Below are positions 26,795 to 36,564 of a DNA stretch of 64,000 nucleotides, piece after piece. A program made the translations under genes and the position numbers. Below the pieces are notes generated by a model. The model saw only the letters and a list, made by a program, of their open reading frames with translations, did no database searches and was not told the DNA's origin. The stretch is from positions 1-64,000 of the forward strand of contig NZ_VIGX01000019.1 of NCBI RefSeq assembly GCF_007858475.1, given 5' to 3'. This DNA comes from Tsukamurella conjunctivitidis (GTDB taxonomy: Bacteria > Actinomycetota > Actinomycetes > Mycobacteriales > Mycobacteriaceae). Positions within the stretch are counted from its first letter, which is position 1. Each line of letters opens with the position of its first letter.

Positions 26795-27842
26795 GGCCCC
26801 GGCCCCCGTGCCCCCGGAAGACGGCGGTCGTGGTGTTGGCGGGATTGGCCGCCACCGTCGTCCGGTCCGGCCGGCCGGTCGCCTCCGCCGGACCCGACGG
26901 TGCGTCGCCGTTCCGCGTGCGCACCAGCTCCACGTCCGTCGAGTACTTCAGGAGCGCGGCGTAGAGCAGCTCGGGGCGCTCGGCGGCCGTGGTGCCGGTG
27001 CCGGCCAGGACAGCGGCGATCCGGGCCGCGTCTATCACCTCCGAGATCGACGGGCTCTTGCGCAGCGGCAGGTCCCGCAGCTCGCCCGCGAGCGCGACCA
27101 CCTCGGCGATCGCGGCGGGTTCCACCTCGGGCGCGCGGGCGGCGACGATGTCGCGCTCGCGCCCGGCGGCGGGGTAGCCGAGGTGGTAGTGCAGGCAGCG
27201 GCGCTTGAGGGCGGCGCTGAGTTCGCGGGTATCGTTGGAGGTCAACACGACCCACGGCCGGGTGCGCGCGGTGAAGGTGCCGATCTCCGGCACCGTCACC
27301 TGGTTCTCCGCCAGCACCTCGAGCAGCAGTGCCTCCATCGACTCCTCGGTGCGGTCCACCTCGTCGACCAGCAGCACCACCGGCTCCTCGGAGAGGATCG
27401 CGGCGAGCAGCGGCCGCGCGGCGAGGAAGGTCTCCGAGTAGAGCCCGAAGTCCTTGGCGACCAGGTGCGCCGACGCCTCCTCCAGGGTGTCGAAGGCCGC
27501 CAGTTCGGTACCGATCCGGTCCCGCAGCATCTGCACGTGCAGCAGCTGTCGCGCGTAGTCCCACTCGTAGAGGGCACGGCTGTCGTCGAGGCCCTCGTGG
27601 CACTGCAGCCGGATCAGGCGGCGGCCGCCGACCTCCGCCAGGGCCTTCGCCAGCTCGGTCTTGCCGACGCCCGCCGGCCCCTCCAGGAGCAGGGGCCGGC
27701 CGAGCACCGTCGCCAGGTGGACCACGGTGGCCAGATCGGGGTCCGCGATGTAGTCCGCGCCGCGCAGCGCCGCCCGCAGCGCGGGCCCATCGGCGAATCC
27801 CTTCTCCTCCGTAGGTTTCTCGATCATGGTCACCGTGGTCAT
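26781..27842 (-). CDS. MoxR-family AAA+ ATPase
   Basis: A 353-aa AAA+ ATPase of the MoxR/CoxD group. Walker A LLLEGPAGVGKTELAKAL (residues ~51-68), Walker B VVLLVDEVDR, sensor 1 VVLTSNDTRELS, and an arginine-finger region AALKRRCLHYHL; a lid domain follows, and the last ~50 residues are disordered and Gly/Arg-rich. GGAGGAG precedes the first ATG at 7 bp. It starts only 22 bp after the mno stop and overlaps the VWA gene, so mno-moxR-VWA form one transcript. MoxR ATPases act with VWA partners to activate metalloenzymes. Confidence 0.9.
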   Translation of the reverse strand: MTTVTMIEKPTEEKGFADGPALRAALRGADYIADPDLATVVHLATVLGRPLLLEGPAGVGKTELAKALAEVGGRRLIRLQCHEGLDDSRALYEWDYARQLLHVQMLRDRIGTELAAFDTLEEASAHLVAKDFGLYSETFLAARPLLAAILSEEPVVLLVDEVDRTEESMEALLLEVLAENQVTVPEIGTFTARTRPWVVLTSNDTRELSAALKRRCLHYHLGYPAAGRERDIVAARAPEVEPAAIAEVVALAGELRDLPLRKSPSISEVIDAARIAAVLAGTGTTAAERPELLYAALLKYSTDVELVRTRNGDAPSGPAEATGRPDRTTVAANPANTTTAVFRGHGGRGRGGN

Positions 27843-27864
27843 GGCCGTCTCCTCCCTGGTGGCG

Positions 27865-29136
27865 TCAGTACGTGCCGTTGATGCAGTGGTCCACGACGGG
27901 GATCATCGAGGAGACCGTGACCTCGCGCGGATTGCCCGGCGTGCACCAGTCGTCCTGGATGTGCTCCGAGATCGCCAGCACCGACTTCTCGTCGCCCTTG
28001 ATCACCTCGCCGCGGCCGGCGTACTTGCCCGAGTTCATCTGGTTCTTGTCGTACGAGTCGGTGCGGATCTGCCCGAAGTTGTCGGGGATGCCGACGTCCT
28101 TCGCGAGCCGGATCGCCGCCTCCACCGCGGCGTCCGCGGCCTGCACCGTGGTCATGTTGCGGGTGTCGACGCCCATCGCGACGGCGATCTCGGCGTACCG
28201 CTCGTAGCGCGAGGGCAGGTTGTACTCCCACACACGGGGCAGCGCGATCGCGTTGTTGAGGCCGTGGTGGCTGTCGAAGAAGGCGGAGACGGCGTGCGAG
28301 ATCGAGTGCACGATGCCCAGACCGCCCGAGTTGAAGGCCTGCGCCGAGATGTACTGCGCGTTCATCATGCCCTCGCGGGCCTTGAGGTTGCGCGGCTCGA
28401 ACGTGGCCTCGCGCAGGTTCTTCGCGACCAGCTCGATCGAGTACAGGGCGTTGCCCAGCGACGGCGCGAAGTCCAGCCGCGAGACGTAGGGCTCGCTGCC
28501 GTGCGCCAGCACGTCGAAGCCGCAGTACGCCGTGAAGTGCTGGGGGCACGAGTAGTACAGCAGCGGGTCGTCGATCGCGAGCGTCACGATGGAGGCCTCG
28601 TCGAAGGCCACCCACTTGTGCGGCTTGTCCATGTCGGACGTGTCGGTGATGACGTACGCCCACGAGGTCTCCGAGCCGGTGCCGGCGGTGGTGGAGACGG
28701 CGATGTGCGGCGGGTTCTTCTTGTTGGTGGACTTGGCGAAGCCCTCGAACTCGTTGATGTTGCGACCGTCGTGCGCGATGACCACGCGGGCGCCCTTGGC
28801 GGCGTCGTGGCTGGAGCCGCCGCCGACGGAGATGATGCTGTCGCACTTCTCCTTCTCGTACATCGCCGCGGCCTCCATGACGTTGTAGTCCTTGGGGTTC
28901 GACTCCACCTTGTCGAACAGGACCACCTCGACGCCCTGGTACTCGATCTTGCCGATGAGCTCCTCGATGATGCCCGAGCCGCGGAGGCCGGTGGTCACCA
29001 GCAGGGCGCGCTTGAAGCCGAGGTTCTTGGCCTCCACGCCGATGATGTCGTGCGCGCCGACGCCCATCAGCGCGCGGGGGAAGGGGTGGAACTCCTTGAT
29101 CGGGAAGTCCCAGATCTGGTTCAGCTCGATGGCCAT
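27865..29136 (-). CDS. mno: NDMA-dependent methanol dehydrogenase
   Basis: A 423-aa iron-type (group III) alcohol dehydrogenase of the decameric Mno/Mdo family, which oxidises methanol and other primary alcohols with bound NAD(P); in vivo turnover is tied to mycofactocin, with NDMA as artificial acceptor. Signatures: ELNQIWDFPIKEFHPFPRAL, SVGGGSSHDAAKGARVV, TTAGTGSETS, the metal region GFDVLAHGSEPYVS, VHSISHAVSAFFDSHHG. Start at the ATG after GGAGAG; the longer open frame upstream is antisense noise. Neighbours (MoxR, VWA, MnoSR-like, mftM) fit a mycofactocin-dependent alcohol pathway. First gene of mno-moxR-VWA. Confidence 0.93.
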   Translation of the reverse strand: MAIELNQIWDFPIKEFHPFPRALMGVGAHDIIGVEAKNLGFKRALLVTTGLRGSGIIEELIGKIEYQGVEVVLFDKVESNPKDYNVMEAAAMYEKEKCDSIISVGGGSSHDAAKGARVVIAHDGRNINEFEGFAKSTNKKNPPHIAVSTTAGTGSETSWAYVITDTSDMDKPHKWVAFDEASIVTLAIDDPLLYYSCPQHFTAYCGFDVLAHGSEPYVSRLDFAPSLGNALYSIELVAKNLREATFEPRNLKAREGMMNAQYISAQAFNSGGLGIVHSISHAVSAFFDSHHGLNNAIALPRVWEYNLPSRYERYAEIAVAMGVDTRNMTTVQAADAAVEAAIRLAKDVGIPDNFGQIRTDSYDKNQMNSGKYAGRGEVIKGDEKSVLAISEHIQDDWCTPGNPREVTVSSMIPVVDHCINGTY

Positions 29137-29256
29137 GTCGTCTCTCCTGCGTCTGCGGTCCGGCGAGATGGCGTGATCCATCTCACAGACACACTGTGGG
29201 CGCGGAAAGGAGTGGGTGGGAGGGCTTGTGGGCGAAACCGTACGGTCGCCGGTCCC

Positions 29257-29278
29257 GACCCGTCCGGTCGGGTAGGTG
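29257..29278. promoter_or_regulatory. Candidate MnoR-type site upstream of mno
   Basis: Core CCGGTCGGGTAGG (29264-29276) matches the palindrome upstream of adh at 17 of 22 positions. It lies in the 164-bp gap between the amidohydrolase stop and the mno ATG, centred ~131 bp upstream of the ATG. A weak -10 (CACAGT, 29198-29193) would place the site near -80. Several other GC-rich inverted repeats overlap it, so a terminator function for the amidohydrolase transcript is also possible. Confidence 0.5.
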
Positions 29279-29300
29279 CGCGACCGGCCCGACCGGCGGG

Positions 29301-31061
29301 CTAGCGTGCGCCGGCGCGGAGGTAGTGGCCCGTCTGCTGATCGCGGCCGTAGCCGGGGACGAACTCGCCGAGCCGGAAGACGACGCGGCCGCCGATGCCG
29401 GTGGCGACCACGGTCGCGTCGTTGCGGTTGACCATGCGGGAGAGGTCGTCGAAGAAGGGCGCCTCCGCCTCGTTGTAGGCGTCGACGGTGTCGTCGAGCC
29501 GCTCCGGATCGACGATGACGAAATCGGCGCGGTCGCCCTCGCGGAGGAATCCGGCGTCGAGCCCGAACCAGGTCGCGAGCTCGCCGGTGAGCCGGTGGAC
29601 GGCACGGCCCAGCGGGAGCACCGTGCGGCCCGCTTCCTCGGCGTCGCGCATCCGCTTGAGGAAGCGCAGCGGGAAGTTGTAGAAGGCCATGTTGCGCAGG
29701 TGCGCCCCCGCGTCGGAGAAGCCGAGTTGGAAGTTCGGGTCCGCCGCCATCTCGTCGAGCACGGCGGGGCGGTGGTTGCCGACCGTGGTGGTCCAGCGGA
29801 CGTTCTTCTCGCCGTTCTCGACCAGGACGTCGAGGAAGGCGTCGAGCGGGGCGACGCCCCGCTCCTCGGCGATGTCCGCGAAGTTCCGGCCGATCAGCGA
29901 GGCGTCCGGGCACTCGACGATGACGGCCTCGCGGAAGTCCTTGTGCCACAGTCCGGGCTTGTGCTTCTTGAGGGCGAACTCGCGCCGGAACCGCCGCCGG
30001 TAGTCGGTGTCGGCCATGAGCGCGTTGCGCTCGAGCTGGTCCCGGATGTGCAACGCGGCGGTACCCGCGCCGAACTCCTCGAAGACGGGCAGATCGATGC
30101 CGTCCGAGTAGAGGGTGAAGGGCAGGGGGAGGTGTTGGAAGGAGACTCGGGACCGGAAGATCCGGTTGCCCAGCGCGGCGGCGCGGCTGAGGAATCGGTG
30201 CGCGCCGGGGGCGGACTTCGAATCCGCGGCGACCAGCAGCGACGTCCGGACGGGGCGTCCCGGCGACAGGCGGTCGCCGGAGGCGAGGAAGAACATCACG
30301 GCCGTGAGCGGATTGTTGATGTTCGGCGCGCTCTGCAGGATCCGGCCGCGCTTGCGCAGGACGTTGATGAGGTGCCACCGCTCGTGCCACCAGGCGTAGG
30401 TCGACGGCAGTGCGCGGGAGCGGTAGCGGTCACCGTCGAGCTTGTCGATGGGCGCGTCCATCCCGGACATGCCCAGCATGCCGGCGTCGAGGGCGCGGTC
30501 GAGCATCTCGGCCATCCGGCGCAGTTCCGCGCGGGACGGGAACGACCAGGTGTCCGTGGCGCGGCGCAGGCCCATCACCGCGGTGCGCAGGCCCGAGTGG
30601 CCCAGGAAGGAGGCGACGTTGGGGCCCAGGGGCAGCGAATCGAGGCGTTTGACGTACCCCTCGGGCTCGGTCCAGTCCTGGAAGTCCTCCAGGGCCGCGA
30701 TGACGTGCTTGCGGGGCACGGCCTCGACGCGGCTGAACAGGTCGGCGGCGTCCTCGGCGCGGGAGTAGACCGTCGACATCGAGCAGCAGCCCAGGACGGC
30801 GGTGGTGACGCCGTGCCGGACGGACTCGCTGAGGCCGGGATTGAGGAGGATCTCGGCGTCGTAGTGCGTGTGGATGTCGACGAAGCCGGGGAGGACCCAT
30901 TTCCCGCGGGCGTCGATCACCTCGGGGCAGCCGGCCTCGTCGAGCGGCTCGCGCGCGACGGTGGCGACGCGGTCGCCGATGATGCCGAGGTGGGCCGGCC
31001 GCGGCTCCGCACCGGTGCCGTCGAACCACAGTCCGTCGCGGATGATGAGGTCGTAGCGCAT
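29301..31061 (-). CDS. Amidohydrolase, N-acyl-D-amino-acid deacylase family
   Basis: A 586-aa metal-dependent amidohydrolase. Starts DLIIRDGLWFDGTG, typical of D-aminoacylases; metal-binding HxH in PGFVDIHTHYDAE (about residues 57-70); further His/Asp in FLGHSGLR and FSDAGAHLRN; C-terminal beta-sandwich GDRADFVIVDPE. The family removes acyl groups from N-acyl-D-amino acids, but many actinobacterial members have unknown substrates. GGGGAG lies 4 bp before the ATG. It reads toward mno with a 164-bp gap, so it is probably a separate transcript. No obvious link to alcohol oxidation. Confidence 0.85.
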   Translation of the reverse strand: MRYDLIIRDGLWFDGTGAEPRPAHLGIIGDRVATVAREPLDEAGCPEVIDARGKWVLPGFVDIHTHYDAEILLNPGLSESVRHGVTTAVLGCCSMSTVYSRAEDAADLFSRVEAVPRKHVIAALEDFQDWTEPEGYVKRLDSLPLGPNVASFLGHSGLRTAVMGLRRATDTWSFPSRAELRRMAEMLDRALDAGMLGMSGMDAPIDKLDGDRYRSRALPSTYAWWHERWHLINVLRKRGRILQSAPNINNPLTAVMFFLASGDRLSPGRPVRTSLLVAADSKSAPGAHRFLSRAAALGNRIFRSRVSFQHLPLPFTLYSDGIDLPVFEEFGAGTAALHIRDQLERNALMADTDYRRRFRREFALKKHKPGLWHKDFREAVIVECPDASLIGRNFADIAEERGVAPLDAFLDVLVENGEKNVRWTTTVGNHRPAVLDEMAADPNFQLGFSDAGAHLRNMAFYNFPLRFLKRMRDAEEAGRTVLPLGRAVHRLTGELATWFGLDAGFLREGDRADFVIVDPERLDDTVDAYNEAEAPFFDDLSRMVNRNDATVVATGIGGRVVFRLGEFVPGYGRDQQTGHYLRAGAR

Positions 31062-31155
31062 GGGGCTCCCCGCTCGTCGTGTGACGATTGCGAGCCTAAT
31101 CGATTCGGCGCTCGCGCGCCGGGCCCCGGCGGGATCGGGCCCGGCGCGGGGGAGG

Positions 31156-31716
31156 TCAGCGGGCGGCGACCAGGTGACGCTCGGTGGTGGCGGTCAGCTC
31201 GTCGAGCAGCGCGGCGAGCTCGGCCGGGCGGCGGTCGATCGGGGCGAACGCGCCCTCGCCGTCGAAGTCGGTGAACAGGCCGAGGCTGACCTGGGCGCGG
31301 GCGTCGACCATGGAGAAGTTCGCGGTGATCTGGCGCCAGTGCTCCACGGCGCGCACGCCGCCGTCAGCGCCGTAGGCGACGAAGCCGACCGTCTTGCCCG
31401 CCCACTCCGGGCCGATGGAGTCGAAGGCGTTCTTGAACGCGCCCGGGATGGAGTGGTTGTACTCGGGGGTGACGAAGACGAAGCCGTCCTGGGCGTCGAC
31501 GGCCTCGCCCCACGCGGTGACCGCGGCGCTGTCGTACTGCCGGTTCGCGGCGCCCGGCACGGTGGCGGAGGTCAGCAGCGGGACGTCGAACTCCTTGAGG
31601 TCCAGCACGGTGACCTCGACGCCGTCGCGCGCCGCGGCGGCCGCGGCGACCCACTGGCCGACCTGCTCGGCCTTGCGGCCGTCGCGGATGGAGCCGAGGA
31701 TGATGCCGATCTTCAT
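31156..31716 (-). CDS. NADPH-dependent FMN reductase
   Basis: A 186-aa flavodoxin-fold flavoprotein: FMN phosphate loop GIILGSIRDGRKAEQVGQW, and VFVTPEYNHSIPGAFKNAFD, the hallmark of NAD(P)H:FMN/quinone/azo reductases (SsuE/ArsH-like group). Start at the ATG with GAAAGGA 5 bp upstream; the open frame continues further but only as antisense to the next gene. A strong 22-bp palindrome lies 54 bp upstream, overlapping its probable promoter and shared with the divergent regulator gene. Likely role: quinone or flavin reduction in redox stress (inference). Confidence 0.92.
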   Translation of the reverse strand: MKIGIILGSIRDGRKAEQVGQWVAAAAAARDGVEVTVLDLKEFDVPLLTSATVPGAANRQYDSAAVTAWGEAVDAQDGFVFVTPEYNHSIPGAFKNAFDSIGPEWAGKTVGFVAYGADGGVRAVEHWRQITANFSMVDARAQVSLGLFTDFDGEGAFAPIDRRPAELAALLDELTATTERHLVAAR

Positions 31717-31769
31717 GGGGGTCCTTTCGACGGGGTTGCCGCCCGCTCGGGCGTCGACCCCACCGTAAC

Positions 31770-31791
31770 GTAGCGGACCGTGGTCCGCTAC
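31770..31791. promoter_or_regulatory. 22-bp palindromic operator, FMN reductase / HTH-cupin intergenic region
   Basis: Perfect 10-bp arms GTAGCGGACC and GGTCCGCTAC separated by 2 bp. It lies between the divergent reductase and HTH-cupin genes; the reductase -10 candidate TACGTT overlaps its edge, so binding should repress. The form resembles TetR-family operators. No TetR gene is adjacent; the HTH-cupin protein or a distant TetR regulator are the candidates. Confidence 0.65.
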
Positions 31792-31861
31792 CAGGACGGT
31801 CGGTCCGGCCCGTTCGGCGGCGCACTCGTTGCCCCCTGCGCGTGACGGCACAATGGCGGTC

Positions 31862-32449
31862 ATGAACGACGACGATCCGGTACTGGCCCACGTCGGCCCC
31901 CGGCTGCGGGCGATCCGGCAGGAGCGGGACATCACCCTCACAGCGGTGGCGGAGGCCACGGGCATCTCGGTGAGCACCCTGTCTCGGCTCGAGGGCGGCA
32001 CCCGCAAGCCCACCCTCGAGCTCCTCCTGCCGCTCGCGCGCACCTACGGCCTGCCGCTCGACGAGCTCGTCGACGCGCCCGAGACCGGTGACCCGCGCGT
32101 GCGACTGAAGCCGGTCCGACACGGCGACCGCACCGTCGTGCCGCTCACCCGGCGGGCGGGCGGGCTGCGCACGTTCAAGGAGGTCATCCGGCCGCGACCG
32201 GGCGAGGGGGTCGCGCCGACGCCGGTCTCGCACCCGGGCTACCACTGGGTGTACGTGCTCGACGGCGCTCTGCGCCTGATCCTCGGCGAGAAGGAGATGG
32301 TCGTCAAGCCCGGCGAGGTGATCGAGTTCGACACCCGGTTGCCGCACTGGTTCGGCAGCGCCGACGGGCAGCCGGTGGAATACCTCGGCATCTACGGCCC
32401 GCAGGGCGAACGCGCGCACCACGTGAGCAGGGCCGGCGGACCGGAGTGA
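31862..32449 (+). CDS. XRE-type HTH regulator with cupin sensor domain
   Basis: A 195-aa regulator: helix-turn-helix at ~10-65 (RLRAIRQERDITLTAVAEAT, then SVSTLSRLEGGTRKPTLELL), cupin_2 at ~115-185 (HPGYHWVYVLDGALRLILGE, then VVKPGEVIEFDTRLPHWFG with the metal/ligand histidines). HTH-cupin proteins bind a small ligand or metal in the cupin barrel. CACAAT ends 7 bp before this ATG, supporting a leaderless start here rather than 11 codons upstream. It is divergent from the FMN reductase, with a palindrome between them. Confidence 0.9.
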   Translation: MNDDDPVLAHVGPRLRAIRQERDITLTAVAEATGISVSTLSRLEGGTRKPTLELLLPLARTYGLPLDELVDAPETGDPRVRLKPVRHGDRTVVPLTRRAGGLRTFKEVIRPRPGEGVAPTPVSHPGYHWVYVLDGALRLILGEKEMVVKPGEVIEFDTRLPHWFGSADGQPVEYLGIYGPQGERAHHVSRAGGPE

Positions 32450-32458
32450 GCCTCCAGG

Positions 32459-32863
32459 TCACTCGTTGCTGAGGCCGGTGGCCTTGCGGAGGTGACTGAC
32501 GCCCGGCAGCTTGTTGACGCCGCGCTGCACGTCGCTGAGTTTGTTGGTCACGTCGACGAGGGGCGGCAACACGGCGTCGAGCGTGTTGAGGGCCGGATCG
32601 GCGACGGCGGTGAGCCGCTCGACCCGGTCGATGACGTTGTTGGCGCGCTCGATCATGTCGGCCATCGCGAGCATCACCTTCGGCAGCTCGGCGATCAGCT
32701 CGATCGTGTCGGGCGGGATGGTACTGAGCTTGCCGACGCTGGTGACGGTGCGCCCGGTGTTGTCCATCGCCTTGCCGGCGGCCGCGCGGACGGAGTCGAC
32801 CAGGTCGTTGACCGATTCGCTGATGCTGGGTGGGGCCTTCGGGGGCTCCGGCTTTCTCGCCAT
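32459..32863 (-). CDS. Small helical protein of unknown function
   Basis: A 134-aa protein I do not recognise. Basic, Pro-rich N-terminus (MARKPEPPKAPP), then continuous amphipathic helices with many Val/Leu/Asp/Asn and no Cys or membrane segment; the pattern (VNDLVDSVRAAAGKAMDNTG, IERANNVIDRVERLTAV) recalls phasin-like or membrane-surface helical proteins. Start chosen at this ATG because GATGAT ends 6 bp upstream (leaderless spacing); 11 further codons are open upstream. It is convergent with the HTH-cupin gene and downstream of a 75-aa unknown gene. Confidence 0.65.
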   Translation of the reverse strand: MARKPEPPKAPPSISESVNDLVDSVRAAAGKAMDNTGRTVTSVGKLSTIPPDTIELIAELPKVMLAMADMIERANNVIDRVERLTAVADPALNTLDAVLPPLVDVTNKLSDVQRGVNKLPGVSHLRKATGLSNE

Positions 32864-32906
32864 GCGTCGATCATCGCCCGTCGCGCGCGCCCGCACCGGG
32901 ATTTCG

Positions 32907-33134
32907 CTAGAGCGACGCGCCGAACCGCTCCACCGCGGCGCGTGCGGTGCGCAGGCCCTCGCTGTCCGGTCCGTCGACGGTGACCGCCCCGGACGGGTGC
33001 AGGACGACCTCGCCGATCGAGTCGCCGGTGGTGTTCACGCGCACCGCCCAGGCGTAGGCCTCGTCGGCCAGCCAGGCGTCGGGGCGCAGTTCCGTGAGGT
33101 ACCACGCCCCGACGTTCAGGCCGACCGGATCCAC
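32907..33134 (-). CDS. Small protein of unknown function downstream of accA3
   Basis: A 75-aa unknown. It starts at a GTG 4 bp after the accA3 stop, so translational coupling is likely. Composition is that of a real protein (LNVGAWYLTELRPDAWLADE, VRVNTTGDSIGEVVLHPSG), with three Trp/Tyr-rich strands and a C-terminal helix. No known domain is recognised. Tight linkage suggests it is co-expressed with the carboxylase subunit, though it may only share the transcript. Confidence 0.6.
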   Translation of the reverse strand: MDPVGLNVGAWYLTELRPDAWLADEAYAWAVRVNTTGDSIGEVVLHPSGAVTVDGPDSEGLRTARAAVERFGASL

Positions 33135-33138
33135 GTGA

Positions 33139-34950
<1,812 letters not shown>

Positions 34951-35078
34951 TCAAGTCTCCTCGTTCCGTTGCGGCGCGCAGCGGCGCGCCGCCCTTACAT
35001 GTCCCGTCCGGGCGCAACTCCTGACGAGTGTATGCCTACTCACTTGTGGCGCAGCCGACAGTCCCCTCGCGGGTTCGG
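34951..35078 (-). promoter_or_regulatory. accA3 promoter and leader with hairpin
   Basis: On the minus strand, TACACT (35033-35028) is a -10 candidate giving a leader of ~70 nt. The leader contains arms GGCGCGC at both ends of a short loop (34973-34990) and a ribosome site GAGGAG before the GTG. The hairpin could affect accA3 translation; no known riboswitch is recognised. The upstream PapA-like gene ends at 35079. Confidence 0.45.
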
Positions 35079-36539
35079 TTACCCACGAGTAACCGTCGCA
35101 TCGCCTATTTCGGTCACCAACGAACGTAGCGCGCCGAGGTACAGGGTGACACTCCGGCGTGCCGTGTCGAAGCCGGGGAACCGCGCCGCCACGTGCAGAC
35201 CGGACGGAGTGCGCAGCATCCACAGGTAGACGTCGTCGATCGAGTAGTCGCGCGAGCGCAGCGCCGCGGCGCCGCCCATGTCGTTGACGTCCGAGCCCGG
35301 AGCGGAGCGGGTGTCCATGAAGGAGACGACGAAGCGCGGCGGCGGCGCCTGGGAGCGGCCCGGCTCGTCCGCGAGCACCTCGCCGATGCGCAGGTAGGGC
35401 AGGGTGCTGCCGATCTTGGAGTGCTTCCATGCCGCCTGCGCCCGCTGCGCCAGCTCGCCGAAGGTGCGCGTGCCGGTGGTGTCGAGCCGGAACGGCGCGA
35501 TGCCCACGAACCAGCCCAAGGCCGCGATCCACTGCTCGGCGTCCCGCGTGTGGCGCGTGACGGCGCACCGGAAGACGGGGCCGAAGCCCAGGTCCGTGTT
35601 GATCTTCGCCATGCAGGCGAGGACGCCCGTCACGAGCGAGGCGCCCGATTCCGAGCAGACGCGGGTGAAGTTGTTGGACCGGTCGTCGTCGAGCAGGTGG
35701 AAGTTCAGCGCCCCCTGCGGCAGGCGCGGCACCCCGTCGGGGTCGCGGCTCAGCGCCGCCCGGGTCTCGTCGGCGAGCACCTTCGCGCTGAGCGGGAGCA
35801 GCGGCATCGGGAACGGATCGGGCTTGAAGCCGGTCTCGCTGAGGTACTCGTCCCACATCTGCGCCGCGGGGTGGCTCGCGCCGGCCCGGTCCGCCGACTG
35901 CCGGTCGGTGTCCGAGTAGTTGACGTAACTGCCGGTGGGCAGTAGGCGCGGCGCATCGGCGTGCACCGCCTCCCGGTAGAACTCCCGCAGCTCGTACGGG
36001 CTCAGGATCAGCGAGTAGCCGTCGAGCAGGGAGTGATCCGCGGCGAAGAACAGCGTGAAGGAGTCCTCCCGCGCCACCGTCGAGAACATGTAGGCGGGCC
36101 AGGTCAGCGGCGCGGTGGCCCGGTCGAACTCGCCGAGCAGCTGCTCGGCGAGGGGCCCCGTCGACCGGTAGGTGCCGATCACCTTGACCCGCAGGTCGAC
36201 GGTGGCGGTCTGCGCGCTCCGGCGCCGCGGCCGGCCGTCCTCGAGGAAGACGTGCGTCCGGAGCACCTCGTGGCGGTCGATCCACGCCCGGAGCGCGGTC
36301 CGCAGCCCCGGGATCGAGAGCGGCTCGTCGAACTCGACGCCGAGGCCCAGCCACGACTCGCGGCCGCCGTCGATGTGCCGGCGTCGCAGCACCGCCTGCG
36401 CGCCCCGCAGGTGGGCCTCGTGGACGTGCGACGTGGCGCGCGGGTCGTCGCGCCACCGCGCCGCCGGGCCCGTCGTGGGGATCCAGTTGCGCAGTTCACC
36501 CGGGCGCAGCGGGTACGCGTCCAGCTCGGTGAATTGCAT
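35079..36539 (-). CDS. PapA-like condensation-domain acyltransferase
   Basis: A 486-aa protein of the condensation/PapA superfamily, which moves acyl groups onto hydroxyls of sugars or diols. Active-site HxxxDG is HSLLDG in FFAADHSLLDGYSLI (about residue 165); other fold markers are LRAWIDRHEVLRTHVF near the N-terminus, NNFTRVCSESGASLVTGVLA and ALGWFVGIAPFRL. Length and layout match PapA1-PapA3-type acyltransferases and differ from the four ~415-aa relatives at 38-45 kb. It begins 25 bp after the sufE stop, so it is likely on the sseA-sufE transcript. No polyketide synthase is adjacent. Confidence 0.82.
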   Translation of the reverse strand: MQFTELDAYPLRPGELRNWIPTTGPAARWRDDPRATSHVHEAHLRGAQAVLRRRHIDGGRESWLGLGVEFDEPLSIPGLRTALRAWIDRHEVLRTHVFLEDGRPRRRSAQTATVDLRVKVIGTYRSTGPLAEQLLGEFDRATAPLTWPAYMFSTVAREDSFTLFFAADHSLLDGYSLILSPYELREFYREAVHADAPRLLPTGSYVNYSDTDRQSADRAGASHPAAQMWDEYLSETGFKPDPFPMPLLPLSAKVLADETRAALSRDPDGVPRLPQGALNFHLLDDDRSNNFTRVCSESGASLVTGVLACMAKINTDLGFGPVFRCAVTRHTRDAEQWIAALGWFVGIAPFRLDTTGTRTFGELAQRAQAAWKHSKIGSTLPYLRIGEVLADEPGRSQAPPPRFVVSFMDTRSAPGSDVNDMGGAAALRSRDYSIDDVYLWMLRTPSGLHVAARFPGFDTARRSVTLYLGALRSLVTEIGDATVTRG

Positions 36540-36564
36540 TGGCGGGCTCGCTCGAAGGGCCGGG

